Below, piece after piece: positions 1 to 12,860 of a DNA stretch of 64,000 nucleotides; the stretch's first letter is position 1; every line of letters begins with the position of its first letter. The position numbers were made by a program, and so were the translations under genes. The notes beneath the pieces were generated by a model. The model saw only the letters and a list, made by a program, of their open reading frames with translations. It had not been told where the DNA came from and made no database searches. Source of the stretch: Triangularia verruculosa (Eukaryota; Ascomycota; Sordariomycetes; Sordariales; Podosporaceae); the NCBI GenBank assembly GCA_033296885.1, contig MU863992.1, positions 1 to 64,000 of the forward strand. The letters run 5' to 3'.

Positions 1-447
1 AATGGCTGTATTTCGTTGAGTTTTGATGTGTGGGTGGTGTTTGATGTGGTGGTGGGGGGGCATTTGCAGTACCAATTTTTTTGTCCACCGCGTGACAACC
101 TAGGGAGGATGGGGCAAAATACCACAAGGCCGAGGGAAAAAGAAGGGGGGAAAAGGGTTTAGAGTAACGTAGGTGGGTTCGTGAGATGCATGTGTGACTC
201 CAGGTAAGATGGATCGGCCGTGGTATATATAAGTCTGGGGTGGGATCCTCGCTGCTCGTGTTGCTCTGCGACTTCGCATGTTTGCGTCACCTGTCTCTCT
301 GTTTCTTCTCACCATTTTCAATTAAGCGGCCCCGAGTCACGGCTTGGTTAAAACTTTTTGGTTGATCAAGTCGTTGCTCGACCGACCGGTAAGGGTTCCC
401 CGTCATCGTCACCGTCATTGACGGATCAAAACTCAAAAAAAGAAAAA
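1..447. other. 5' flank of the MFS permease gene
   Basis: No coding region can be supported here. The sequence holds G- and T-rich tracts and a TATA-like element about 220 bp before the permease start. Short open frames on the minus strand lack any recognisable domain and sit across the expected promoter and leader of the downstream gene. Confidence 0.6.
223..232 (+). promoter_or_regulatory. TATA-box-like element upstream of the MFS permease
   Basis: The stretch TATATATAAG lies about 216 bp before the predicted ATG at 448. It is a good match to a core TATA element, and the interval leaves room for a 5' leader. Assignment as the working promoter is inferred from position only. Confidence 0.4.
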
Positions 448-2217
448 ATGGCGATATCTCAACCTCCAGGTAACCACCCATCTCTCTCCGCATGTATCAT
501 CTCACGATAACCTCACTAACACCCTCCCCTTCTCAGCCCAACCAGGGCCACCACCCCAAGATGTCGAAAAGGCCGCTCACCACCACAGGGGCTCCTCCTC
601 CTCGTCCATCGGCATCACCGCCCCTCCACCACCAGCCCCCGTAGAATGCCCCCCACACACCACCCCCCGCCGCCTAACAACCCGCATCGACCTGCACCTC
701 GTCCCCTTCGTCATCATCCTCTACCTCATGGCCTTCCTCGACCGCGTCAACATCGCCAACGCCCGCGCCTTCGGCCTCGAGGCCGACCTGGGCCTCTCCG
801 GCACCCAGTTCAACACCGCCCTGACCATCTTCTTCGTCCCTTACATCCTCTTCGAGATCCCCTCCAACATCTTGCTCAAAAAAATCAGCCCCAGGATCTG
901 GCTGAGCGGATGCTGCATCGGCTTCGGGTTCGTCACCATGATGCAGGGGCTCGTTCAGAACTACGCCGGGATTTTGGTCACGAGGTTTTTGCTCGGGTTG
1001 TTTGAGTGCGGCATGTTCCCCGGTTGCTTTTATCTGCTGGGGATGTGGTATCGCCGGGAGGAGGCGCAGAAGAGGTTTAGTTTGTTTTTCAGCAGCACGT
1101 CTCTGGCGGGTGCGTTTGGGGGGTTGCTGGCTAGCGGGCTGGGGAGTATGGATTACATGAGGGGGTATAGGGGGTGGAGGTGGATTTTCCTGGTTGAGGG
1201 GGCGGCGACGGTGGTGATTGGGGCTATTTTCTTGTTTACTTTCCCGGGGTTTGTTGAGGAGGCGGTAAGTTTTATTTTTGATACTGTCCTGTTCAGGGGG
1301 GTGAGAGGGGGCTTGGTGACGTGAGATCACTCCTGAAGCGAAATCGGGTGGAGTGTGCCATCATCAAGTGAGATATCAGCTAACAAGCAAAAATAGAAAT
1401 GGCTCCGTGACGACGAAAGAGACTACATCAAAGCCCGCCTCCACGCCGATCAGGGCCACTCGGCCGCCGAGCGCAGCATCACCCTCAAGGACGTCGGCAA
1501 GGTCATGTCCGACTACAAGGTCTGGCTGGGCGGCTTCATGTACTTTGGCATCATCGTCCCGGCCTACTCGTACGCCTACTTCTCCCCCACCATCGTCCAG
1601 AGCTACGGGTACGACAAGATCCAGACCCAGCTCCACTCGGTGCCCCCCTGGGCGGTAGCCTTCGTCTTCGCCATGATCATCGCCACGGCCTCCGACTGGT
1701 TCAAGCACAGGTTCCTCTTCACCGTCGGTCCAATCTGTATTTCGATCTCCGGCTTCGCCATCCTGCTGAACGTGCACGACAACCTTCCCGTGCAGTACGC
1801 GGCGCTGGTGCTGATCTGTATGGGGATGTACTCCGCCATGCCGATCCAGGTCTGCTGGTTCAACATGAACCTGGGGGGTCACCACAGACGGGCGGTGGGA
1901 AGTGCCTGGCAGATCGGGTTTGGCAACATTGGCGGCATCATTGCGACGTACTCGTTCGTCGGAGGCGACTTCCACAAGGGGTACATCATCTGCGTGTCGT
2001 TCATCTGCCTCAGCGCGCTGTCGTGCATCGTCTACGCGGTGGCCATCATGGCGGAGAACAAGAAGAAGGCGAGGCAGACGCTCGATGAGGGCATGACGGA
2101 GCAGGAGAGGGCGGAGCTTGGGGTGAGTTTTTTTACAATTTCAACAAAGGGAAAGTGTGTTTGCTGACGATAGATGAAAAACAGGATCTGAACCCAGAAT
2201 TTAAGTATATGCTTTGA
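448..2217 (+). CDS. MFS anion:cation symporter (allantoate/nicotinate permease type)
   Basis: Four exons (448-469, 537-1264, 1397-2122, 2185-2217) give a 502-aa plasma-membrane transporter. The short first exon carries the ATG in an AAAAATGG context, and all three introns keep frame with GT-AG ends. TM1 contains LYLMAFLDRVNIANAR, the signature of the fungal anion:cation symporter branch (Dal5, Tna1, Seo1 relatives). Around TM6 the motif WRWIFLVEG follows, with a basic loop (MWYRREEAQKR) between TM4 and TM5. The tail DLNPEFKYML, encoded by the tiny last exon, resembles the usual end of Dal5-like permeases. Members carry organic anions such as allantoate, nicotinate, biotin or pantothenate. The substrate cannot be read from sequence. 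The gene is convergent with ATG1 and has no evident pathway neighbour. Confidence 0.88.
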
Positions 2218-3347
2218 TTTTGTGACACGGGGGAAAAGAAATCATGGAATGGCTTGGAAGTGTAATATAGACATGGAATCTAAAAGGAAGTAGGAAGATT
2301 AAATCCCAAGAGTGTTGAATCAATCTGGTTTTGAAGTGACGGTGAATATTTTCGGTGAGATTAAATCAAGGAACCCAACATCTTTCTCTAGGAGAGGCGT
2401 CAACATGATCGCTGACAAAAGACGACCATGCATTTTCTATCGCCAAAGGAGGAGGGCAGACAAGGAACGGGACCAAGACGCTCACCTGCCCCTTAGCACC
2501 CAAGTGTAAACCGCAAAGCGTTCAAGCCAAGCAAGGTATACATGCACAAAATGTCTCATTCACATATTTTTCAATTTGTTACGTTTTAAACCATCCCATT
2601 CTCTTCCCCTTTGCTTGCTGCTCTTATTTAACTACAATAGCTGCGAAAACGTAAAAATCTCAACCAAACAAAACGTTATGCAGATAATAACACTCCCTGG
2701 AAAGAGAAGAAGAAGCGAAGAAAAGAAATAAAACATTGTTGATACTTGCTTCCCATTCCCGTTTCCCCAGGCAACCAAAAGACATGAAAGAGAGAGAGGA
2801 GATAAAGAACCAGTCCGCGCTCCCCACCTCCCACCGTTTCCTTTCCGTTTGTTATCCCATCGCCTGATAACTGGTACCAATAAACACTTTACGCCTGCCA
2901 AAACCCAAAACAAGAAACCAAGACAATTACAATCGTGCCATGAGCCGAATACAAAAATGTCGAAGCCAGAAAAGAAACAAGATATAAAAACATCACTGGT
3001 CTGTTTCCCCAACGCCTTCAAGATTCTCGAGGCATGAATATGCATAGGCTGTGATTCCGGCTTGAAAGAAGTGCCATCCTAACCGCGCCGTATATGCCGA
3101 CCCGAAGGAGATATAAAATGTCGATGAAAGTGACCACCAGTCGAACTCCGCTATAATGTATGAAGTGTCAAATCATGAACACAAATTTGCACAAGGAAAA
3201 AGAGTCCCCAATGCTATTGTCAAGACCATCGAGGTCAGCACAAAGCCGGCAAGACTGGGAAGCCGTGGGGCTCAAGTGTGTATGTAGCAGCAGTCTGTAT
3301 CGTCGTAATTTGTTCGTTAATCGTCAACCTTGATATCGTCAGAACTT
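2218..3347. other. Convergent intergenic region between the MFS permease and ATG1
   Basis: About 1.1 kb of AT-moderate sequence between two converging genes, probably both 3' UTRs. Open frames here (for example 2632-3045 minus) are low-complexity and lack domains or splice continuity. No RNA gene or repeat was recognised. Confidence 0.6.
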
Positions 3348-6300
3348 TTAGACTGGGACACTCCGTGGTGCCAATTCGCCACTGCGGCGTCTGACTGAAA
3401 TTATGTCCTGCTGCTGCTGCTGCTGAGCTCGAGAAATCGCGAGCATCTTCTTCTGAAGATTGGCGAGACGTGCCTTAACCATCTGAATCACTGCAGGTGA
3501 CGTTAGTACGGGGCGCCAAACAGGTGTTTAAGAATGTTTACTCTTCTGAATAGACTGCTTGTCCTCGCTGCTCATCTCAGAAGTGTCCTCACGGACGGCA
3601 ACGTCAGTCTTCTCGTCCCTAGACGAGGTTGATATTCTACGCTTAGGAAGATGATCGTCATCGCTGTCCAAGACCGCCTCGAGCATGCGAATCGCAGTCG
3701 AATAAAATATCTCGCAGCCGGGGAGGTCTTCGCTCGCAATCTCGTTGATGGCTGCACTCCTACTCATCTCAACGGCGCGATCGTACATGAGCTTCTCGGC
3801 GCTGATGCCTGGTGATAAGATGACCCCTTCCGCACCCGAGACGGAGCTGGCCTCGGTTTGATGATTGCTGGGGTGGCTGGGGTGATCTTCGGGAAGCTGC
3901 TTTTGAGCCTCGATGAGTTTCAGCCGCACAATCTCGGCCTTCTCTAGGACCTCGTTGAACCGCGACCGGATCCACTGGACCACCCTATTGATCTTCAGCG
4001 CCAATGCCTGGCTATTAACCGAGTCTCGAGCAGCTGAGTGGATATTGTTGCTGTTGTCCGACCTGCTCTTGCGTGTCCACCACAGGCTGGCGATATCCAT
4101 GGATTTGGCGAGGAGGGACAATGCCTTCACGTACAGGACCAGGGCCTCTTCTGACAGTGAGACTGTCGCCTCAATGGTGAGGCCGTCCTCCTCCTCCATC
4201 TTATCCGCAGGAACACCGCCGAGACCGTAATCCATAGAAGGGGCCAACGGAACGAGTTGTTTGTACTTCACCTCGGCAAAGCCGTAGACAACATCGCTTC
4301 TGGTGGCCCAATCTTCAATGCACTGAGCAACACGGGAGTCCTCGTCAACTGGAGTAGTCTGCTTTCCATCAGAGATCAATCCCGCAGGCGCAGAAGGGGT
4401 GGGATACGCCGGGAAAGGGCTATAGATCTGAGGGGGTGATTGTCCCTTGCTGAGCAGATGGGGCGCCACGTTGAAACCAAACAGCCGGAGACTGGCGTCC
4501 TGGATTGCCTTGGAAATGGCGGATGTTGTCGAGCTAGGACTGCCAGAGAGTGGCTTGTCATATGACCCTTGTCGAAGGTGGTTGTTTCGGGCGGAGATAG
4601 CGCCAGTCGTGGATGTTGGATGCCCTTGCTGAGTAGCACGCCGGACAATCTGACCAGACTTAGGAACCGATTGTGGATACATGGAAATTTGGTCCGCAAG
4701 TGCGTTGACCTCAACCCCCTTCTTGTCAATAAAAATGTAGTCGCGCTCCAGGGCCACATCTTGGGCAGCCTTCTCTTCCTCTGTTAGCGCCTTGGTAGGT
4801 CTACTCTTTGGCCGAGTTTGTTGTACGAGATTCTGCGCAGTATCTGGTACGATGGATTCCCGCGGTGGTCTCTGTGAGGCGGTGGAATTGGCCCTAGATC
4901 GGTCCACGTACATGATAGGGCGAGCTGGAGCTGATGTAGATGGCTGAACAGCTGGTCGACGGGTGATCCCCAGGCCTTCACCGGTAGGTGAGTAGCTTAA
5001 CCCAGCACGAGGAGCTGGCACTTGCTCCAACGGGTTGGGCTTTTCGATTGGCGTTGCTAATGGTGATGATGGACGAGGTCTTGGTGAGGACAGAACACCT
5101 CTCTCACGGCCTGTACCGCCATGACCACGAAGGGAGTCTCGACGAGACAGAGAAAGTGACCCTTCAGCTTGCACATTTTCTCTCGCCGGTTGTGGTTCTG
5201 GCTTAGGGAGATCATCCGCATGGAGGTTCGGGATGGGTCCTGTGATGACAGGATGGTTGAAGAAGTCGGTGAAGCTTATCCGTTCTACTGGATTCCGCTT
5301 CAACAGAGCTCGGATAAGACCCTTCAGTTCTGGGCTGACCACGCTCTCACGAGGAAACCTGACCTGGTCCTCGGCAGCTTCTATCTTCCTGAGCAGCTCC
5401 ACGTGGTTGCCAGCTCTGAAAGGAGGTCTCCCTGTTGCCATCTCATACAACACGGTGCCCACCGACCACAGGTCCGCCTTGGCATCGTACCGTTCATAGC
5501 GGAGAATCTCGGGGGCCATGTAAAGTGGTGACCCACAGAGCGTCTCGGCGAGTGACGTCGAGGGCAAGACACGGGCAAACCCAAAATCTGCGAGCTTGAG
5601 CATCGGGAGGGAGGGAAGGCCTGCTGCTGGAATTAATGAATCGTAGCTAGCACTCAATATCTGCTTCGCCGACTTGTGGGATTCCCGGTAGAGCGGCGAT
5701 GGCAACAGCAGCAGGTTTTGTGGTTTGACATCTCGGTGAACGAAGTTTCCTTCCCGAAGAAACTTGAGCGCACTGGCGAGTTGCTTGAGAAAATGGCGAG
5801 ATATCACCTCGTGTAGGCCCTGGTTGTGCTCAATAGGATACCTCCGGGCAATGTCTTGAGTGGCCGAATGTGTGATCAGCTTTTCCCGCTTTTTAATGAA
5901 CAACGACAGATCACCAAGCTCGCAATATTCCATAATCAGATTGATATGCGTGGCCGACTCGACACAGTCATGAAGAGCTACGATATGTGGATGGCGCAAC
6001 GTCTTGAGGATCTTGATTTCGCCGTATAGGTTTTCCTTTAGTTTCTTATTCAAGCGGCTGAGCTCTACAGACTTGATGGCGACCAGGGCACCCGTAACCT
6101 GCAAGAGAAGTTGGGGTCAGCAAACATTCTGAGCATCGAAAGCTGTACCGAGAAAGGCGCATCTTGATCCACCCTTCTACCTGATCTGGCGGCAACCAGC
6201 CATCCGATAGACAACCTCTTTCTTTCTTTCTTCTCTAGGGAAGGTGACTGGGGATAAGAGAGGGGGTGCTCGAACCTTGTGCCGGCCAGAGTAGACCTGG

Positions 6301-6413
6301 GCAAAGCTGCCCTTTCCAATCTCCTTGTCGATGACGAACTGTCCGACAGCACCATCGGTGGGCTGTTTTTGCCGCCTCGACGACGAGGCGGACGATAACT
6401 GTCTGTCGGCCAT
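3348..6413 (-). CDS. atg1: Autophagy-initiating serine/threonine kinase Atg1
   Basis: Three exons (6413-6276, 6098-3542, 3490-3348) encode 945 aa, close to other filamentous-fungal Atg1 proteins. The kinase domain begins at about residue 26 with the glycine loop GKGSFAQV. The catalytic lysine is in AIK (about K55), the HRD aspartate in [10 protein letters not shown] (about D169) and the DFG in LADFGFARV (about D217), followed by an APE-type APEILRYE. A long Ser/Pro-rich linker leads to the C-terminal MIT-like Atg13-binding region (roughly 560-900). The last small exon supplies [13 protein letters not shown] and a glutamine run. In fungi Atg1 with Atg13 and Atg17 starts autophagosome formation under starvation. 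Intron 1 splits the kinase domain right after the glycine loop. Confidence 0.95.
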
Positions 6414-9400
6414 GGCTGCCTGCTAATATTGGCAAGCACAGGGAGCTGGCTTGACAAGGGAAAGAGCCCGAGGGCCTATGCTATGCGAAAGACGTGGGCG
6501 GGCGGCTCGATCGACATGTATACTTCGCGAGGCTCGGTTGGTAGCTATGGATGTGGCCAAGGTGACAGAGCAGGGATAGACGGCGTTCGGGGGTGAAAGA
6601 GGGGAAGGGTGAGGCAGAAGTCAAGGTGGTTGTTGTTGCCTATAGGACAGCGCAGGACTGGAGGACGGGGGACTGAAAGGTAAGTATCCGATAGGACGGG
6701 TGTTGGAGGGAGAGCCAAAGCTGCACCGGAGGTTGAGGAGGTGGTGTTTAGAGTTTCTTTGGTGGGTACGGAAACACGGGGGCGCACCAGCCACTCTACT
6801 GAGTATCTGAAAGCTTGTGGTGATGGAGAGGTTGATGGATGATGGGTGCCCGACGTCTGGCAGAGAGGACAGGCTCCGTGAAGGTGGCGGGTGAGGGTGG
6901 GTGACTGATTACAACAGCTACTTGTTGAAAGCCAGGAGCCGGCTCGGTCGACGGACACAGCAGGATGCTGGTAGCGGCGGTGGTCCGAGGTATTAGTCTG
7001 GGGTAACGACGGTCCGACGGTAGGTGATGAGCGAGGAGAGTGACGAGTGGGCGTCTTGCTTGTCCCAAGCTCAGATACGGTAGGCAACTTGTGCCTGGGG
7101 GTTTATCGCTATCAGTATGTAGGTTCAGGCTGGAGGAAGCTCCACCACGGCACGCTGACGTCCAAAGTCAACTGAATGACTCAGACTCGATCGACTGCAG
7201 GATCCAGAGCTCGATTTCCCCGGGTTTCGCAACAATAGAGAGCGCGGGCTAGAGACCAGGACGCAGAGGGCAAGGACACAAAGGAGGGCTGCGAGGATGA
7301 AAGACGGCGGTGTTGGGAGGAACAGCAGAAAAAGAGAAGGAACCTGGGAGAGACCTGTGAATGAAAGGGTGACGACGATACCTACGGATACAGCAAATGG
7401 AGCCAGGGCCTCTGTTGCTGGGGACTGGGGCATGAGCATGGGTGCAGCAGCGGCAGCGGCAGAAAAGCAGGGGTTCTGCTCTGGTCTGCTGCTGCTGAGA
7501 AGCACGGGACCCGTCGACACACTGTGAAGCCGACACGGTGCTCGTGATGTCCAGCCCAAGTCACCCTGCGTCTCGATGCGCCTCCTGACGCGCTGTCTCT
7601 GCTGGTTGCCAGCCGTCAAGGTACTTGGCGGATACCACGAGTCTGTTAGTGTACGTCGAGAGGCCACGGCCGTCTCCCGTGACTGCTCCCAAAACGGCAT
7701 TTGGGCGATAAGCCACCCTCCCCCCGCGATAACAGCCATGGACAGTGATTAAGGTACAGCACAGCAGCCCTCGATCCATCTGTAACCAGGTCCGCTATCT
7801 GCATCATTTACCGCTCGTCTTGCGCCTTCGGAGGCAATGCTGATGAGCTAAGCACGTTTGCGCCTTCAAAATGGCGAGATGGCCGAGATGACCGTAATGG
7901 CGAGCTCTGCCACGGTCCGGATGAAACAGCCCAGTCCGGGTCCTTCCGCGGTGAGCATTTCTGATTTCGATATTCGTGTCTTGTCCAAAACCTGGGCCGG
8001 CTCAACTCGATCAATGCATCACACACTTACAAGACAGCCCGTCATGATGAATCGACCAACCGGGAGTCGGGCGCACACTCCACCTCCACAGTGGGGAAGC
8101 CAGGTCACAGACAGACTCACACAGTTCAAACACAGTCACCAGCTGCCCCCCACCCACCGCTCGCTTGCATCGGGGGGCGCATCGATGCCGATGCTGGTGA
8201 GCGTTCCCTTGCGCCGTCATGGTCATACAAGCTTCTTATTATTCTTTCTCACTTCTCACTTTGATAGAGAGCACCAAGAGCACAGGAGCAACACAAAACA
8301 GGCGGAGCCGGGGCACACATCCGATCGACATGGGGCAGTTGGACACAAAGGGCGGCCATCCAAACGAGCAACGGAGGAATGGCACGGGGGTATCGTCAGG
8401 TGGTCAACACGTCCGCGCCATCGATGCACCACTGCCAGGAACGATTACCCAAGAGGTTCCAAGTTTGTTCCATGCTCCATGTTGCTCCATACAGGCACCT
8501 CTCTGGCCTGCCCCAAACGAGCTTCGGACTCTTGACACGGCTCCGCTATCTCTGATTCTAGCGGCTTTCTACGCTTTCCTTCCGGTTCCCATCAAACTTG
8601 GTTGACTATCTAGGTAATCTAACTGCTGGCTCTCTGGTTTTCTGGTTCAGGCAAGAACACGGGCGGACGGCGCATGCAGCAACCAAAAGCCTGCCGGAAC
8701 TTTGTCCCAAGGACCACCTCCGAGAGTGAGGCTGTCGTCCGCCATGAACCCTGCTGGCCAAACCGCGATCACCAAACACTTATCGGCTGGGCCTGTTCCC
8801 CCTTGGCCGCCTTATTCCCTTATCGAAAGTGGGCCTCTCAGCGCAGCCATCCATCTTCCCGCCCTTTCGTGTCCAACCTCTTGACATGGCACACATCGAC
8901 ACCAATTGTCCAGTCCGACATCTTCCACATGTTTACAGGGACATATGTGTGTGAGCATGGCGTCTTCCGGTTGGCCGCTGTATGTGTTTGTCCAGAACTG
9001 CCTGCCACCACGCGTTGCCGTTTGAAGCTCGCTCACTGGTCAATTTCATGAATCCGTGCGTTGAGGACCCAATTGCCAAGCAGAAGACCCAGTGGCTCTT
9101 GTTCTGAGGACAGAGCCCACGACAACGACGCCATCTCAGATGACTCCCTCGCCTGGTTCCAGAAGCTTATCATCTGCATATCCGGACGTCTATGTTATTA
9201 CTGACGCCTTTTGTTGAGTCCCTGGTTATCAATGTGCCAATTCACCAGGTGTGCTGGTCATCGGATACAACGGGAGACAGCTCGGGGAACAATGTCTCTT
9301 TGTTCCCATATCAGCCCCGTATCTCTTAGTGTTTCTATCGGCTCAACTCTCTTCTCATCAGCGTCATATTCCTCAATCCGTCGATCAATTATCGAACGAG

Positions 9401-11449
9401 GGCACAGTCGTGCCTCCTGTCCTTGTTTTGTTGGTGGTGGACCCCCGCACTCGTTCAAGGCACAAGGCACTGCCGGGCTTGGAAACGGCTGCCAATGTCT
9501 TGTCCTCTTGTTTCTGTAGTGGTGTGGTAGTGGTGATCCGGCAACCCCAAAGAGGAAGGGTAACACGGCTGTAAGCCACCTCAGGACATTTTCCCTTTCA
9601 CACCTCACTCGACCCCTATCCGCAGGTGTGCGTCTCGCTAGAGCAAATCTCGTGCACACTCCCGACTCCGAACTTACAGGAGATACAACGCAACCTCTCA
9701 ATCTAACAAGATAATGTTCGATATGGGAGGGTTCATCCGACCGATCATCGACCTTGGGTCTACATCGGAGTTAGATAGGTCGATAAGGTCACTTAAGGCC
9801 GACAGTCGATCTTCTCTCACATCTGTTTATCCCGGACAGGCCAACCACACACCCAACCACCACCTTTCCCTGGTTTGGATGGGTTATGTACGTAGACACA
9901 ACGGTAGTACCACTACACACATCACTGACCGTAACATCTCACGTGCCTGCCGATGGCTGAAACAATCCAAACGGAAATATATGGGCTCGAATGACACAGT
10001 GACACACCATCCACACATAGGCAGCTCCGCCATCTTTTTATCCATTCATCCAGCGCACCCAGCAAACGCTGTTCTTTTGTTGAGGATGATTAATTGGTTA
10101 CCATTGGGACACTTTTGAGAAACTTTTACGGACACTGTGTGGTAGCCTTTCGTGTCGTTGTGTTGTGTCCCCCGCTTGCAGAAAGAGAGACTCGGTGTCA
10201 GTGTGTCTATCCGTTGGATAAGGACATGTGGTTGGGGAAAGCCTAAAAGGCAGCAGCAGCAGCGGGCATGCATGGGTCTTGAACTTTCAACAGCAACGAG
10301 GGATTGGGCAATTGGCTTTAGTTTCGTTGTCTTCCTTTCCCCTCAGTTTCTGCCTGGCAGTCACAGAAAATCTGGACTTGCCTAATCCCCCTAGGCTGTG
10401 TAACAACACACCTCCACGGGGAACAGTTCACCCAATAGAGGATATCAATCCCCTCCCTCTTGGGGGTTCTGTTACACTACTTGTGAACTATCCCCTGAGA
10501 AGGAAAAAACCAACTCACCATACAGAGTCATTTGACACATCATCAGAAGTGGCAGACCGAAACTCTGGGGGATGAATTCATGACAAACCACATCTGTACG
10601 TACACGTTGAAGTGTTACACAAAACCCACAGACATCCTCCATGAATATTCGTCACCACAAATTTTTACTATACTGCCGCCCCCCGCGCGCGCTCAAGGTG
10701 CCACTTTAACATTTTCAGCCTCACTCAAGCCGGGCGAGGGCACCTACATATGAATTGTCACATCACTTTTCCTTTTACCGATCCTTCTCAGCTGAGCCGT
10801 TGAATGGACAAAGAGATCATTCACTTATTATCGGCCAAGAAAGAGCATCATCGGTTTCAGAACTTCGGTTCCGAGAAAGACAAATTGACAAATCATCCAT
10901 GATGATCACCTTTGAAGGCACACATATTATTGATCCTACTAGGCAGGGTTTTTTGGTATTGCTCCCTGGGTTTTGTCTGCCTATCCATCCATCGTCCAAT
11001 GAATAAACCAACCAATGATAGCAACTCTAGACCTCATGAGAAGTAACAGCTCTCAACAATGATCCAGGCCAGTCTAGCCCGGCCCAGTCCCCTTTTCATG
11101 CAAGTATCGTGGTATCAGTGGAAATTTACGTCCATACATAAACCTATCAGTCTCGAAAGGTAGCCAGTCAGTCATCTGCTACCCAGTCTAAATATATGGT
11201 ATCAAGTTATACGAAGCCAAATCAAAAAAGAAAAATGTGTCATAACCCGGGGAACATATTCCGATTGCCCCTCACTGTCTAACCCGCCGCTCTTCCCGCC
11301 GTCTGCCTACAGCAACAAATCGGGTGGTCTTCCTTCGGACCGTTCCCGGTTCCCCGCAAGATAAAACACTTCCCCGGATTTCTTGCTGGTGATGGTGGGT
11401 GGTGAAGGCGGCGAGTGACTCATGATCATAGGTGTGCTGATCCTGATAA
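6414..11449. other. 5-kb region with no supportable gene upstream of ATG1
   Basis: Between the ATG1 start and the 3' end of the ornithine aminotransferase gene lie about 5 kb without a recognisable protein, tRNA or transposon. Open frames of 100-225 codons occur on both strands (for example 7125-7739 minus, 7858-8535 plus, 9714-10118 plus), but they are Pro/Ser/His-rich, overlap on opposite strands and show no family motif. The part nearest ATG1 may be a long leader and promoter, and it contains one Gcn4/CPC1-type TGACTCA at 7177-7183. The rest could hold an unannotated lncRNA or fast-evolving gene. Confidence 0.55.
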
Positions 11450-12860
11450 TCAGTGTGCCTCGTGCTTGGTAGCATTTGGCAACTCCTCCAGCGCCTCTCC
11501 AATGGTCTTGATGGCGCTTCTGAGCTCCTCCTCAGTGATGACGAGCGGCGGCGCGAAGCGGATGATGTTGCCGTGGGTTGGTTTGGCCTGTTTTTCACGC
11601 GGTTAGTTATCGTTCCTGGAAGAGGGGATATGTAGGAAAACATACCAAAACGCCCTTCTCCTTCAGCAACATGCACAGATCCCATGCCGTCCTCCCATTC
11701 GTCTCGTTCTCGTCAATTACCACCGCATTCAAGAGCCCTCTCCCCCTAACCAGCTGAATAATCTTGCTGTCGAAACCCCTGATTCCGTTTCTGAAGATCT
11801 CACCCAGCCTCTGAGCTTTGTTGATCAAATCCTCCTCCTCAACCAGCTCCAACGCCTTGATACTAACCGCACAGCCCAACGGATTGCCACCATACGTACT
11901 CCCGTGCGTGCCGGGCTCGAACACCCCCATAACCTCCTTCGAGCTCAGCACACAACTAACCGGGTACATCCCACCGCTGATCGCCTTGCCCAACGTCACC
12001 ACATCCGGCTTGATCCCATCCCACTCGCTGCAAAGCATCTTCCCCGTCCTCGCAATGCCCGTCTGGATCTCATCACAGATCAGCAAGACATTGTGCTCCT
12101 TGCACAACTCCTGCAATCTCCTCAGATACCCCTCCTCCGGCACAACAACACCAGCCTCACCCTGGATAGGCTCCACAATCACCGCCGCCGTCTCCCGCCC
12201 AAACTCCGCCAGTATCTCCCTCACATCCTCCACACTCCCATACCGAATCGCCTTCCCAGTCTCAGGATGCCTCGCCCCAATCAGCGGCACATACGGCCCG
12301 TAATTATCCCTGCTCTCCGGATCAACGCTCAAACTCACCGCCACCATCGTCCTCCCGTGGAAGTTCCCGTCAATAGACCAGACTCTAGCCTTGCCCTGCT
12401 CCACACCTTTGACTTTATACGCCCATTTTCTTGCGAGCTTAATAGCGGTCTCGACGGCCTCGGCGCCGGTGTTCATGGGGAGGACCATGTCGTACCCGAA
12501 GACGCCGCGGATCTTGGCGGCCCACTGGGGGAAGACGTCGTTGTGGAAGGCGCGGGAGGAGAGGGTGAGGCGGGAGGCTTGGTCGCAGAGGGCCTTGACG
12601 AGGGCGGGGTGGCAGTGGCCTTGGTTGACGGCCGAGTAGGCCGAGAGGAAGTCGAGGTACTGGCGCCCCTCGGGGTCCCAGACGTGGACGCCCGAGGCGC
12701 GGGAGAAGACGATGGGGAGGGGGGAGTAGTTGTGGGCTGCGTAGGTGTTTTCGGCTTGGATGGCCGAGGTGGTGGAGGTGGCGTGGTAGGGGTCGGAGGA
12801 GCGGGAGGAGGATTTGGTGATGGTGGAGGGGGGAGGGGAGGTGGAGGCGTGGGGGGCCAT
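11450..12860 (-). CDS. Ornithine aminotransferase (ornithine-oxo-acid transaminase)
   Basis: Two exons (12860-11646 and 11587-11450) give 450 aa, typical for the cytosolic fungal enzyme (CAR2/OtaA/Aga family). It converts ornithine and 2-oxoglutarate to glutamate-5-semialdehyde and glutamate in arginine catabolism, using PLP. Visible class-III aminotransferase motifs are SAVNQGHCHP (about 76-85), NTGAEAVETA, FHGRTM, the cofactor-binding aspartate in CDEIQTGIARTG (about D263) and the Schiff-base lysine in LGKAISGG (about K292). The last exon supplies the conserved C-terminal HGNIIRFAPPLVI. The start sits before a Ser/Thr-rich leader of about 30 residues with no clear mitochondrial signal. GPI10 is divergent, with 1 kb between them. 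Confidence 0.95.

Noticed and set aside
100..493. Two minus-strand open frames before the MFS gene
   Set aside because: They overlap the promoter and first exon of the permease, have no domain, and show no splice continuity.
6545..7739. Minus-strand frames of 180 and 204 codons upstream of ATG1
   Set aside because: They are Ser/Pro/Thr-rich low-complexity sequence overlapped by equally long frames on other strands. No recognisable family and no codon pattern like the neighbouring genes.
7858..8605. Plus-strand frames of 225 and 128 codons
   Set aside because: They overlap each other in different phases and lack any motif.
9714..10118. Plus-strand frame of 134 codons with a real ATG
   Set aside because: No domain, no homologue recognised and no supporting splice structure. 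It could still be an orphan gene.
11416..11422. TGACTCA near the ornithine aminotransferase gene as a CPC1 site
   Set aside because: It lies downstream of the stop codon, in the 3' region, not in a promoter.
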